In this document: in pieces, positions 24,235 through 31,719 of the stretch
Layout of the letters: each line of letters opens with the position of its first letter
Numbering within the stretch: position 1 is the stretch's first letter
The notes under the pieces: generated by a model
Told to the model about the DNA's origin: nothing
Databases searched by the model: none
What the model saw: the letters and a program-made list of their open reading frames with translations, nothing else
Position numbers and translations under genes: made by a program
Assembly (NCBI GenBank): GCA_030263295.1
Contig: SZOS01000003.1
Location: 84,505 to 148,504 of the forward strand
Reading direction: 5' to 3'
Source: Dokdonella_A sp014338185
GTDB lineage: Bacteria; Pseudomonadota; Gammaproteobacteria; Xanthomonadales; Rhodanobacteraceae
DNA: 64,000 bases

Positions 24235-25107
24235 ATGGCCAGCAGGAAACGCGGTCTCGGACTCGGACGCAGCCTCGACGAATTGCTCGGCGATGGCGCG
24301 GCCACGCCGGGCAACGACACCGAGGGCGAGCTGCGCTCGCTCGCGCTCGACGCGATCACGCCCGGCAAGTTCCAGCCGCGCGTGCATTTCGACGATGCCG
24401 CGCTCGATGAACTGGCGGCCTCGATCAAGGCGCAGGGACTGATCCAGCCGGTGGTGGTGCGCGAGGTCGGCAAGGACCGCTACGAACTCATCGCGGGTGA
24501 ACGCCGCTGGCGCGCCGCGCGCAAGGCCGGCCTCAAGGAGCTGCCCGCGCTGGTCAAGGCGGTGCCCGAGCAGGCCGTGGTCGCGATGGCGCTGATCGAG
24601 AACATCCAGCGCGAGGATCTCTCGCCGCTGGAGGAGGCCCACGCGCTGGCGCGCCTGATCGAGGAGTTCGGGCTCACCCACCAGCAGGTCGCCGAGGCGA
24701 TCGGGCGATCGCGCGCCGCGGTCAGCAACCTGCTGCGCCTGCTCGATCTGCCGGCGCCGCTGCGCGACCTGCTCGATCGCGGCGCGCTGCAGATGGGCCA
24801 CGCACGCGCGCTGGCGAGCGTGCAGCCCGAGGCGCGTGCGCTCGCGCTCGCGCGCGAGGCGGTGGACCGCCAGTGGAGCGTGCGCGAACTGGAGGAAGCG
24901 GTGCGCCGCGCCACCGCGCCCGCCACCGGCAAGGCCGCCGCACCCGCCGCGCGGCGCGATCCCAACATCGTCGCGCTCGAACGCGGCCTGGCCGAAAAGC
25001 TCGCCACCCGCGTGCAGGTCGCGCATGCACGCAGCGGCCGCGGCAAGCTCGTGATCCACTACCACAGCCTCGACGAGCTCGACGGCATCCTCGACCGCAT
25101 CCGCTGA
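24235..25107 (+). CDS. parB: Chromosome partitioning protein ParB (Spo0J-like)
   Basis: A 290-residue CTP-dependent DNA clamp that loads at parS. The N-terminus RKRGLGLGRSLDELL is the ParA-interacting tail. The nuclease-like CTP-binding domain has DDAALDELAASIKAQGLIQPVVVR and GERRWRAARKAG (box II, about 85-96). The helix-turn-helix is LTHQQVAEAIGRSRAAVSNLLRLL (about 144-167), and the C-terminal dimerisation domain ends GRGKLVIHYHSLDELDGILDRI. Operon with parA. Confidence 0.97.
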   Translation: MASRKRGLGLGRSLDELLGDGAATPGNDTEGELRSLALDAITPGKFQPRVHFDDAALDELAASIKAQGLIQPVVVREVGKDRYELIAGERRWRAARKAGLKELPALVKAVPEQAVVAMALIENIQREDLSPLEEAHALARLIEEFGLTHQQVAEAIGRSRAAVSNLLRLLDLPAPLRDLLDRGALQMGHARALASVQPEARALALAREAVDRQWSVRELEEAVRRATAPATGKAAAPAARRDPNIVALERGLAEKLATRVQVAHARSGRGKLVIHYHSLDELDGILDRIR

Positions 25108-25243
25108 AGGCGCGCGGCGCGGCGTCGAATCGGCCGTGCCCGGGCCTGCCGGCACCTGAACTTGTCCGACCGCGCCGGGTCAGTTGCACGCGGTCGCGCC
25201 GTTGCGCCTGCCGCATGGGGCCATGGGAGCCGGACAGTCGCCG

Positions 25244-25810
25244 ATGACGATGCACGAGCCTGCAAGCGCCAGCGCATCGCGCCGGTCCCTGTCCGCGATG
25301 CGCACCCGCCAGACGTGGTTCGAACAACTCGTGCACACCCATTCCGCCGACCTCTATCGCCACGCCTGGTGGCTGTGCGGGCAGGAATCGCTGGCCCAGG
25401 ACCTGGTGCAGGAAACCTTCCTGCGCGCCTGGCGCGCGCTCGACACGCTGCGCGAGGAGGCCGCCGCCAAGGGCTGGCTGCTCACGATCCTGCGCCGTGA
25501 GCACGCGCGCCTGTACGAGCGCAAGGCCCTGCCGAGCGTGGACATCGACGCACTCGAACTGCTCGACGATGCGCCCGACCCGGAAGCGCGCCGCGAGCTG
25601 GCCGCGCTGCGCGCGGCGATCGCGCGCCTGCCGCCGCGCTATCGCGAGCCGCTCGTGCTGCAGGTGCTCGGTGGCTATTCGCTGGCCGAGATCGCGCGCG
25701 AGCTCGGCAGCAGCGAGACCGCGGTGATGAGCCAGGTGTTTCGCGCGCGGCAACAACTCAAGGCGATGCTCGACGATGCATCGCAGGAGGCTGAAGATGG
25801 ACTGCGCTGA
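25244..25810 (+). CDS. RNA polymerase sigma factor, ECF type
   Basis: A 188-residue sigma-70 family protein of the extracytoplasmic-function class. Region 2 spans about 30-95 (LYRHAWWLCGQESLAQDLVQETFLRAWRALDTL, with the -10 recognition helix). Region 4 spans about 125-180 (PPRYREPLVLQVLGGYSLAEIARELGSSETAVMSQVFRARQQL). The N-terminal start is uncertain: ATGs at 25244, 25250 and 25298 are all in frame, and a GGAG at 25225-25228 is rather far from the first. The 3' end overlaps the next gene by 14 bases, the usual sigma/anti-sigma-like arrangement. Its target promoters are unknown. Confidence 0.87.
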   Translation: MTMHEPASASASRRSLSAMRTRQTWFEQLVHTHSADLYRHAWWLCGQESLAQDLVQETFLRAWRALDTLREEAAAKGWLLTILRREHARLYERKALPSVDIDALELLDDAPDPEARRELAALRAAIARLPPRYREPLVLQVLGGYSLAEIARELGSSETAVMSQVFRARQQLKAMLDDASQEAEDGLR

Positions 25811-26570
25811 GGCACGGCGTCGCCTGGGTGGCGCCACCGATCCGTTCGATGCGGCGCTGCTCGCGCACCTGCGCGACTGCGCCCGCTGCGCGGCTGCGCT
25901 CGTGGGCGATGCGGCGTTCGAGCGCGCGCTCGCGGACGCCCTCGCGGTGCCGGTGCCGGCGGGACTGGCCACGCGCATCCTCGCGGCGCAGCGGCGCGAA
26001 CCCGCCACGCCGGCGCGGCCGCGTGCCCCCCGCCGCTGGTTTGCGCTCGCCGCCGCGGCGGTGCTCGCGCTGGCGCTGGGCATCGCCCATTGGCGCGATG
26101 CGCATTCGCTCGCGGCGCAGGCCACCGCGCATGTCACCGGCGGCCACGAGGTCGATGCGCTGCGCGCCGGTCCGCCGTTGCCGCGCGAGCGCGTGAGCGC
26201 GGCATTCGCGGCCCACGGCCTGCACCTGCTCGCGCCGCCGCCCGCCGCGGTGGCCTACATCGCCGGCTGCGAAGTCGGTGGCAGCGATGGTCTGCACATG
26301 GTCATGGATTCGCCCGATGGGCCGGTGAGCGTGCTCTACCTGCGCGGGCGCAAGGTCGATGCCTGCGTCGATTTCCGCCGCGATGGCCTGGTCGGGCGCA
26401 TCGTCCCGGTCGCCGACGGCGCGCTGGTCCTGCTTGCGCACGATGACCATGCGTTTGCCGCGATCGAGGCGGCCTGGCGCGCCGCGCTGGAGGGCCCGCG
26501 CATCGCCGCGCGCGAGGTTCCCGCCGCGGCCGTCGCGCCGCTCGCCGCGGCCGAACCGCTTGCGCGATAA
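25797..26570 (+). CDS. DUF3379 family membrane protein, probable anti-sigma partner
   Basis: A 257-residue protein with an N-terminal Cys-rich motif of the zinc-anti-sigma style (MDCAEARRRLG...HLRDCARCAAAL) and one membrane helix (about 81-98, WFALAAAAVLALALGIAHW). A periplasmic domain follows, with CEVGGSDGLHMVMDSPDGPVSVLYL and a final Ala-rich tail. This is the layout of DUF3379 proteins encoded after ECF sigma factors in gammaproteobacteria. The DCARC pair plus upstream residues could bind zinc, as in the ZAS domain; I infer but cannot prove anti-sigma action. GGAGG precedes the ATG, which lies inside the sigma gene. Confidence 0.82.
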   Translation: MDCAEARRRLGGATDPFDAALLAHLRDCARCAAALVGDAAFERALADALAVPVPAGLATRILAAQRREPATPARPRAPRRWFALAAAAVLALALGIAHWRDAHSLAAQATAHVTGGHEVDALRAGPPLPRERVSAAFAAHGLHLLAPPPAAVAYIAGCEVGGSDGLHMVMDSPDGPVSVLYLRGRKVDACVDFRRDGLVGRIVPVADGALVLLAHDDHAFAAIEAAWRAALEGPRIAAREVPAAAVAPLAAAEPLAR

Positions 26571-26600
26571 TCGCGGCCCTTTCGCTGTCGGCCCGAGTCG

Positions 26601-27320
26601 ATGCCCGACGTGTCCGTGGTCGTGCCGGTGTTCAACGAGCGCGACAACATCCCGAGCCTGGTCGCGGAAATCCTCGCCGCGCTGCGCGGCCACGTCCGCT
26701 TCGAGATCGTCTATGTCGACGATGCAAGCAGCGATGACTCGCGCGCGCTGCTGGCGCAGCTCAAGGCCACCACGCCGGAACTGCGCGTGATCGCGCACCT
26801 GACCCAGTGCGGGCAGAGCACCGCGATCCGCACCGGCGTCAAGGCCGCGCGCGCGCCGTGGATCGCCACGCTCGATGGCGACGGCCAGAACGATCCGGCC
26901 GACATCCCGCGCCTGCTCGCGATTCGCGATGGTGCCGACTCGAACGCGACCAAGCTGTACGCGGGCTGGCGCGTCCACCGGCGCGATTCGGGCAGCAAGC
27001 GCTGGGCGTCGAAGTGGGCCAACGCGATCCGCTCGCGCCTGCTGCACGATGCCACGCCCGACACCGGCTGCGGCATCAAGCTGTTCGAGCGCGCCGCCTT
27101 CCTCGATCTGCCCTACTTCGACCACATGCACCGCTACCTGCCCGCGCTCATGCAGCGTGCGGGCTGGCAGGTGCAGTCGGTACCGGTCAACCACCGCCCG
27201 CGCAGCGCGGGCGTGTCCAAGTACAACAACCTCGGCCGCGCCCTGGTCGGCATCGCCGACCTGCGCGGCGTGGCCTGGCTGATCCGGCGCTCGCGCCGCT
27301 GCGACGTGCAGGAGCTGTAG
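26601..27320 (+). CDS. Glycosyltransferase family 2, polyprenyl-phosphate sugar transferase type
   Basis: A 239-residue GT-A enzyme: VSVVVPVFNERDNIPSLVAEI at the N-terminus, VYVDDASSDDS (about 37-47) and the metal-binding DGDGQNDP (about 93-100). TGCGIKLFERAAF and a basic end RGVAWLIRRSRRC follow. It resembles the soluble part of ArnC/DPM-like transferases but lacks C-terminal membrane helices, so the acceptor may still be a polyprenyl phosphate or another lipid. A GATAAT box about 30 bases upstream could be its -10. Eight bases separate it from the next gene, so they form an operon; a shared pathway is likely but not identified. Confidence 0.88.
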   Translation: MPDVSVVVPVFNERDNIPSLVAEILAALRGHVRFEIVYVDDASSDDSRALLAQLKATTPELRVIAHLTQCGQSTAIRTGVKAARAPWIATLDGDGQNDPADIPRLLAIRDGADSNATKLYAGWRVHRRDSGSKRWASKWANAIRSRLLHDATPDTGCGIKLFERAAFLDLPYFDHMHRYLPALMQRAGWQVQSVPVNHRPRSAGVSKYNNLGRALVGIADLRGVAWLIRRSRRCDVQEL

Positions 27321-27328
27321 GCGCCGCC

Positions 27329-27934
27329 ATGCCCACCTCGATCGTCATCGTCGATGACTTCCTCAGCGACCCGCTGCAATTGCGCGAGGCCGCGCTGCGC
27401 CTGACCTATCCCGAGCAGAGCGGCGCGTTTCCGGGACGCAATTCGCTCGAGCGCATCCAGCTCGAAGGCCTCGTGCCACAGGTCTCGCGCATCCTCGGCG
27501 AGCCGCTGCGCCTGCTCGATCCACCGCAGTCGCACGCCAAGTGCCGCATCACGCTCGCGCACGACGTCGGCCGCGCACGCGTGCACGTGGACCAGTCGCA
27601 CTGGTCGGGCATCCTGTACCTGAGCCTGCCCGAGCATTGCCGGGGCGGCACCGACTTCTTCCGCCACAAGCGCACCGGCACCGAGCGCGGCCCGACCAAC
27701 CAGGACGAGCTGCACGCGATGGGCTACGCGTCGATGGGGCAGATGCACCAGGACATCATCGAGAACGACAGCAACGACGAAGCCGCATGGGAGCTCACCA
27801 TGCGCGCGTCGATGCGCTTCAACCGTCTCGTGCTGCTGCGGCCGTGGTTCTGGCACAGCGCCGGCGAAGGCTTTGGCGACAGTCTCGCCAATGGCCGGCT
27901 CGTCTACCTGATGTTCTTCGGCAGCGGCGCCTGA
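27329..27934 (+). CDS. DUF6445-like protein, possible Fe(II)/2-oxoglutarate oxygenase fold
   Basis: A 201-residue protein. It begins IVIVDDFLSDPLQLREAAL, as prolyl-hydroxylase-like and DUF6445 proteins do. His86-X-Asp88 (in VHVDQSHW), His176 (in WFWHSAGEG) and Arg190 (in GRLVYLMFF) have the order and spacing of the iron ligands and 2-oxoglutarate arginine of a double-stranded beta-helix oxygenase. GGTDFFRHKRTG in the middle is the loop seen in this family. The enzymatic reading is inference; I know no assigned substrate. It is cotranscribed with the glycosyltransferase and convergent with ppc. Confidence 0.75.
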   Translation: MPTSIVIVDDFLSDPLQLREAALRLTYPEQSGAFPGRNSLERIQLEGLVPQVSRILGEPLRLLDPPQSHAKCRITLAHDVGRARVHVDQSHWSGILYLSLPEHCRGGTDFFRHKRTGTERGPTNQDELHAMGYASMGQMHQDIIENDSNDEAAWELTMRASMRFNRLVLLRPWFWHSAGEGFGDSLANGRLVYLMFFGSGA

Positions 27935-27980
27935 GCGCGGCACCGCGGCCAGGTGCGGCGGTGGCGGAGCCGGCGGCGCG

Positions 27981-28016
27981 GCGTCGCGCGACGCAACGTC
28001 GGGGCGTCGGCCGACG
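27981..28016. repeat. Palindromes in the convergent interval before ppc 3' end
   Basis: A 14-base perfect palindrome (GCGTCGCGCGACGC, 27981-27994) and a 12-base one (CGTCGGCCGACG, 28005-28016) lie between the converging DUF6445-like gene and ppc. No T-run is present; they may act as a bidirectional transcription stop or be a by-product of very GC-rich sequence. Confidence 0.3.
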
Positions 28017-28025
28017 GGCTGCGTG

Positions 28026-30722
28026 TCAGCCGCTGTTCTGCAGCCCGAGCGCGACGCCGTGGACGCTGGCGGCGAGGGCGGCGAACAGGCCCGCGTCTTC
28101 GTCCTCGCTGGCGCGCCAGCGCCGCAGCAGGTCCAGCTGCACGAGGCTGATCGGGTCGATGTAGGGATTGCGCAGCGCGATCGACTGCGCGAGGCGTGGG
28201 TCGTCGGCGAGCAGCCGTTCGCGCTGGCGCAGGCGCAGCACGCCGCTCACGCTGCGCTCGAATTCGGTGCGGATTCGCGGGAAGAAGCGCTCGTGCAGCG
28301 GCCCGGCCAACTGCGAGAAGCGCTCGGCGATGTCGAGGTCGCACTTGGCCAACTGCATCTCCAGGTCTTCCAGCAGCGTGCGGAAGAAGGCCCAGTCGCG
28401 TGCCATCTCGCGCAGCATGTCCAGTTGGCCGTTCGCGCGCAGCGCGTCGATCGCGCTGCCCACGCCGTACCACGCGGTCAGTCCCGCGCGCGACTGGGTC
28501 CATGCAAACACCCAGGGGATGGCCCGCAGCGCGTCGAGGCTGTTGCCACCACGCCGCGCGGGCCGCGAGCCGAGCGTCATGCGCTCGATCACGTCGATCG
28601 GCGTGGCCAGGCGGAAGTAGTCGACGAACCCCGCGCTCTCCAGCAATTCGCGCCAGCTGCGCTCGCCATGTGCCGCGAGCACTTGCATGAGTTCGCGCCA
28701 GCGCGCCTCGCGCGGCTCGGGTGCGCGCGGGCGCAGCGTGGCCAGCAGCACCGCGCCCACGCTCTGTTCGAGCGTGCGCAAGGCCAGCGCGCGGATCGCA
28801 TACTTCTGGTGGATGATCTCGCCCTGTTCGGTCACGCGCAGATGGGCATCGATCGCGCCGCGCGGCGCCGCCATCACCGCGCGTGAGGTCTTGCCGCCGC
28901 CACGGCTGACCGAGCCGCCGCGACCGTGGAAGAACTCGATGCGCACGCCCGCGGCGCGCGCGGCTTCGAGCAGTTCGACCTGGGCGCGCTGCAGGGCGAA
29001 GCGCGCGGCAAGGATGCCGCCGTCCTTGGCGCTGTCGGAGTAGCCGAGCATGACGACCTGGCGATCGCCACGCGCGGCCAGGTGGGCGCGGTACACCGGC
29101 TCGTCGAGCAGCGCGCGCAGGGTGGTGGCGGCCGCGCGCAGGTCGGTGATGGTCTCGAACAGCGGCGCGATGTCGAGCGGCACGTGGCCGTCCGCCGCCA
29201 CCAGGCGGCCCGCGCGCGCGAGCGCGAGCACACCGAGCAGGTCGGCCACGCAGCTGGCCATGCTGATGATGTGCAGGCCGAGCGCGTCATCGCCATGGCG
29301 CGCGCGCGCATCGGCGAGCGTTGCGAACACCGCGGCGGCATCGACCAGCGGCTGGTCGGCCGGATCGACCACGAGCGTGCGCGCGCCGCTCGCATACGGC
29401 GCCAGCAGCGCGGCGCGCTCGGACGCGGTCGCGGGCCAAGTCCCCAGCGCAGCGCCGAGCACGCGCGCATGGGCACGCGCATCCTGGCGCGTGTCCAGCC
29501 GCGCGAGGTGGAAGCCGAAGCTGCGGCTGCGCCACAGCAGGCGCCGCACCGCGAACCAGCCCGCGTGTGCGCCCGCGTTCTCGCGCAGGCTGTCGGCGAT
29601 CGCCTCGATGTCGCGCGTGAACTGCGCGGCATCGGCGTAGCCGTGCGGCTGGTCGTGGGCGGTGGCGGCCAGGCGTGCGCCCATGAGCTGCAGCAGGCTG
29701 CGGTAGGGCATGTTGGCGTGGCGCGGACGGATCCGCGCGGCGGCCTGCGGCAGCAGCGTGCGGTACTCCTCCAGCCGTGCCTGCACCGCCGTGCCCACGC
29801 CGACGCGATCGAGCGTCTGGCTGAGCAGTCGCGCGAGCTGGGCGCATTCGGCCCGATAACGCGCGATCACCACGCGCCGCTGCTGGCGCAGCGCCGCCGC
29901 GATCGTGCCCGCATTGGCGTTGGGATTGCCGTCCATGTCGCCGCCGACCCAATTGGCGAAGCGCACCACGCGCGGCAAGGCCGGGCAGGTGCCGTAGACC
30001 TCGACCATCGCCTGCTCCAGCGCCTCGTAGAACACCGGGATCACGCGGTAGATCGGCTCGGCGAGGTAGTAGTCGACGTGGTCGAGCTCGTCGAGCACGC
30101 CCGGCCGCTCGTGGGTGGTGTCGGCGGTCTGCCAGCCGCTGGTCACGGCCATGCGCAGGCGCGCCCAGCCGGCGCGTCGCTCGGCGGGCGTGTGCGGGCC
30201 GACCAGATCGTCGATCAGCGTGCGCACGATCTCCTGTTCCTTCTCCAGCAGCGCGCGCCGCGACACCTCGGTCGGATGCGCGGTCAGCACCGGCTCGACA
30301 TCCAGCCGCGGCAGCGTGGCAAGCACGCTGGCCGCGTCCACCCCGGTCTCGCGCAGGCGCAGCAGCACTTCGTGCAGGCCGTCGGGTTGCGGGGTCGCGC
30401 CCGCGATCTGCCATGCGCGGCGGCGGCGGATGCGCTGCACGCGCTCGGCCACGTTGACGAGCTGGAAGTACAGCGAGAACGCGCGGGCCAGCGCCTGCGC
30501 GGTGGCGGCGTCGAGCCCCGCGAGCTGGCCGGCCAGCGCGGTGAGCGGGCTGCCGTCGCGGCGGCGCGCGATCGCGGCGGTGCGTGCGGCCTCCACGCGC
30601 GCGAAGAAGGCCTCGCCCATCTGCTCGACCAGCACCTGGCCGACCAGCGCACCCAGCCGGCGCACGTCCTCGCGCAGGGCGGGATCGGTCGGTTCGGACT
30701 CGGCGCTGCTGGTCGGGCGCAT
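28026..30722 (-). CDS. ppc: Phosphoenolpyruvate carboxylase
   Basis: An 898-residue enzyme that carboxylates PEP with bicarbonate to oxaloacetate, replenishing the TCA cycle. The first signature VLTAHPTEVSRR carries catalytic His149. GYSDSAKDGG and FFHGRGGSVSRGGG (Arg and Gly of the second signature) follow in the C-terminal half. The protein ends in the conserved allosteric tail ...LGLQNSG, the family's NTG-type end. Length fits the bacterial family (about 880-930). I start at the ATG at 30720-30722. It is divergent from rpmB, with a candidate promoter at about 30751-30778. Confidence 0.97.
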   Translation of the reverse strand: MRPTSSAESEPTDPALREDVRRLGALVGQVLVEQMGEAFFARVEAARTAAIARRRDGSPLTALAGQLAGLDAATAQALARAFSLYFQLVNVAERVQRIRRRRAWQIAGATPQPDGLHEVLLRLRETGVDAASVLATLPRLDVEPVLTAHPTEVSRRALLEKEQEIVRTLIDDLVGPHTPAERRAGWARLRMAVTSGWQTADTTHERPGVLDELDHVDYYLAEPIYRVIPVFYEALEQAMVEVYGTCPALPRVVRFANWVGGDMDGNPNANAGTIAAALRQQRRVVIARYRAECAQLARLLSQTLDRVGVGTAVQARLEEYRTLLPQAAARIRPRHANMPYRSLLQLMGARLAATAHDQPHGYADAAQFTRDIEAIADSLRENAGAHAGWFAVRRLLWRSRSFGFHLARLDTRQDARAHARVLGAALGTWPATASERAALLAPYASGARTLVVDPADQPLVDAAAVFATLADARARHGDDALGLHIISMASCVADLLGVLALARAGRLVAADGHVPLDIAPLFETITDLRAAATTLRALLDEPVYRAHLAARGDRQVVMLGYSDSAKDGGILAARFALQRAQVELLEAARAAGVRIEFFHGRGGSVSRGGGKTSRAVMAAPRGAIDAHLRVTEQGEIIHQKYAIRALALRTLEQSVGAVLLATLRPRAPEPREARWRELMQVLAAHGERSWRELLESAGFVDYFRLATPIDVIERMTLGSRPARRGGNSLDALRAIPWVFAWTQSRAGLTAWYGVGSAIDALRANGQLDMLREMARDWAFFRTLLEDLEMQLAKCDLDIAERFSQLAGPLHERFFPRIRTEFERSVSGVLRLRQRERLLADDPRLAQSIALRNPYIDPISLVQLDLLRRWRASEDEDAGLFAALAASVHGVALGLQNSG

Positions 30723-30750
30723 CGGCGGGCTGCGACGGCGGAGACGCCCG

Positions 30751-30778
30751 AGCTTAACAGTTTGCTGCACCGCCACAA
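30751..30778 (-). promoter_or_regulatory. Candidate ppc promoter
   Basis: On the minus strand, TTGTGG (30778-30773) and TAAGCT (30756-30751) are 16 bases apart, just upstream of the ppc start. Both hexamers are imperfect, so this is a tentative call. Confidence 0.35.
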
Positions 30779-30840
30779 CGCGCGGGCGGCCGCGGGGCGC
30801 GCCTCGCGCCTGTATGGGGCCGCGGCCGCGCCGGCAAAAC

Positions 30841-30869
30841 TTGCTGCGGCGGCGAAACTCGGCTATAAA
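30841..30869 (+). promoter_or_regulatory. Sigma-70 promoter of rpmB-rpmG
   Basis: TTGCTG (30841-30846) and TATAAA (30864-30869) separated by exactly 17 bases, in an otherwise very GC-rich interval and in the right orientation. Transcription would start near 30876 and leave an unusually long leader of about 160 bases before rpmB, containing GC-rich dyads such as GGCGCCCATGCGCC; GAGG lies shortly before the ATG. Confidence 0.7.
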
Positions 30870-31034
30870 GCCCGGCTCGCTGCAGCCAGCCAGGGCCCCC
30901 GGGCCCGTGCGGGATTCCCGGTCTTGCGATCCGCCCGCGTCGGTCTGCAGCCCTTCCGGCATCGCAAGGCGCCCATGCGCCGCCGGGCCGCCGTCGTCCT
31001 GGCCAAGGGCGACACCGACGATCGTGAGGTTCCC

Positions 31035-31271
31035 ATGTCCAAGGTTTGCCAAGTCACCGGCAAGAGTTTCCAGTCCGGCAACAATGTTTCCCACGCCAAC
31101 AACAAGACCCGGCGCCGCTGGCAGCCGAACCTGCACGAGCGCCGTTTCTGGGTGCCGAGCGAGAAGCGCTGGGTATCGCTGCGCGTTTCCAGTCACGGCC
31201 TGCGCACGATCGACAAGCGCGGCATCGACGCCGTCCTCGCCGAGCTGCGCAAGCGCGGCGAAAAGATCTGA
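31035..31271 (+). CDS. rpmB: 50S ribosomal protein L28
   Basis: A 78-residue ribosomal protein. SKVCQVTGKSFQSGNNVSHANNKTRRR is the L28 N-terminus, and the C-terminus LRVSSHGLRTIDKRGIDAVLAELRKRGEKI is complete; E. coli L28 also has 78 residues. Only one cysteine is present, so it is the zinc-free form. It is followed after 13 bases by rpmG, and its TGA stop overlaps the ribosome binding site of rpmG, which suggests coupled translation. Confidence 0.99.
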   Translation: MSKVCQVTGKSFQSGNNVSHANNKTRRRWQPNLHERRFWVPSEKRWVSLRVSSHGLRTIDKRGIDAVLAELRKRGEKI

Positions 31272-31284
31272 GGAGTACACGACC

Positions 31285-31449
31285 ATGGCATCCAAGCGCG
31301 ACAAGATCCGTCTGATCTCCTCGGCCGGTACCGGCCACTTCTACACCACCGACAAGAACAAGAAGAACACGCCCGAGAAGATGGCGGTCAAGAAGTACGA
31401 CCCGGTCGTGCGCAAGCACGTCGAGTACAAGGAAGGCAAGATCAAGTAA
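31285..31449 (+). CDS. rpmG: 50S ribosomal protein L33
   Basis: A 54-residue ribosomal protein. KRDKIRLISSAGTGHFYTTDKNKKN and the tail KKYDPVVRKHVEYKEGKIK are diagnostic. It lacks the CXXC pairs of zinc-binding L33 proteins, so it is the C-minus form. AGGAG (31272-31276) lies 8 bases before the ATG. A terminator follows 70 bases later, closing the rpmBG operon. Confidence 0.99.
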   Translation: MASKRDKIRLISSAGTGHFYTTDKNKKNTPEKMAVKKYDPVVRKHVEYKEGKIK

Positions 31450-31521
31450 GCCCAAACGCGGCGCGCGGCCGTTGTGCCGCGCACCGGCGCGGCGCTCCCG
31501 CCGCCGTCCGTGATACCTGTC

Positions 31522-31547
31522 AAACCCGCCCGCGTGGCGGGTTTTTT
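31522..31547 (+). terminator. Rho-independent terminator of rpmBG
   Basis: AAACCCGCC (31522-31530) pairs with GGCGGGTTT (31536-31544) around a 5-base loop, and the T-run continues to 31547. Textbook intrinsic terminator 72 bases after the rpmG stop. Confidence 0.92.
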
Positions 31548-31690
31548 CGTTGGTCCGTGCCGACCGGCGCTCGCGCGGCGGGTCAACCGCCGCAGGGGCC
31601 GCGCACTCCATTCCGCAACCTGCGCAGCGTCTGCGGATGCGCACCCGCCAACCGGCGAAGTGCGCGCCGGTCGTACCTGCGGCGTTGCCG

Positions 31691-31707
31691 TCGGACCCCG
31701 GGTCCGA
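31691..31707 (-). terminator. GC-rich hairpin after the desaturase gene
   Basis: TCGGACCC (31691-31698) and GGGTCCGA (31700-31707) form an almost perfect palindrome 12 bases beyond the desaturase stop. No U tract follows in that direction, so it may only slow polymerase or protect the mRNA end. Confidence 0.35.
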
Positions 31708-31719
31708 TGCGGCGGCCGC

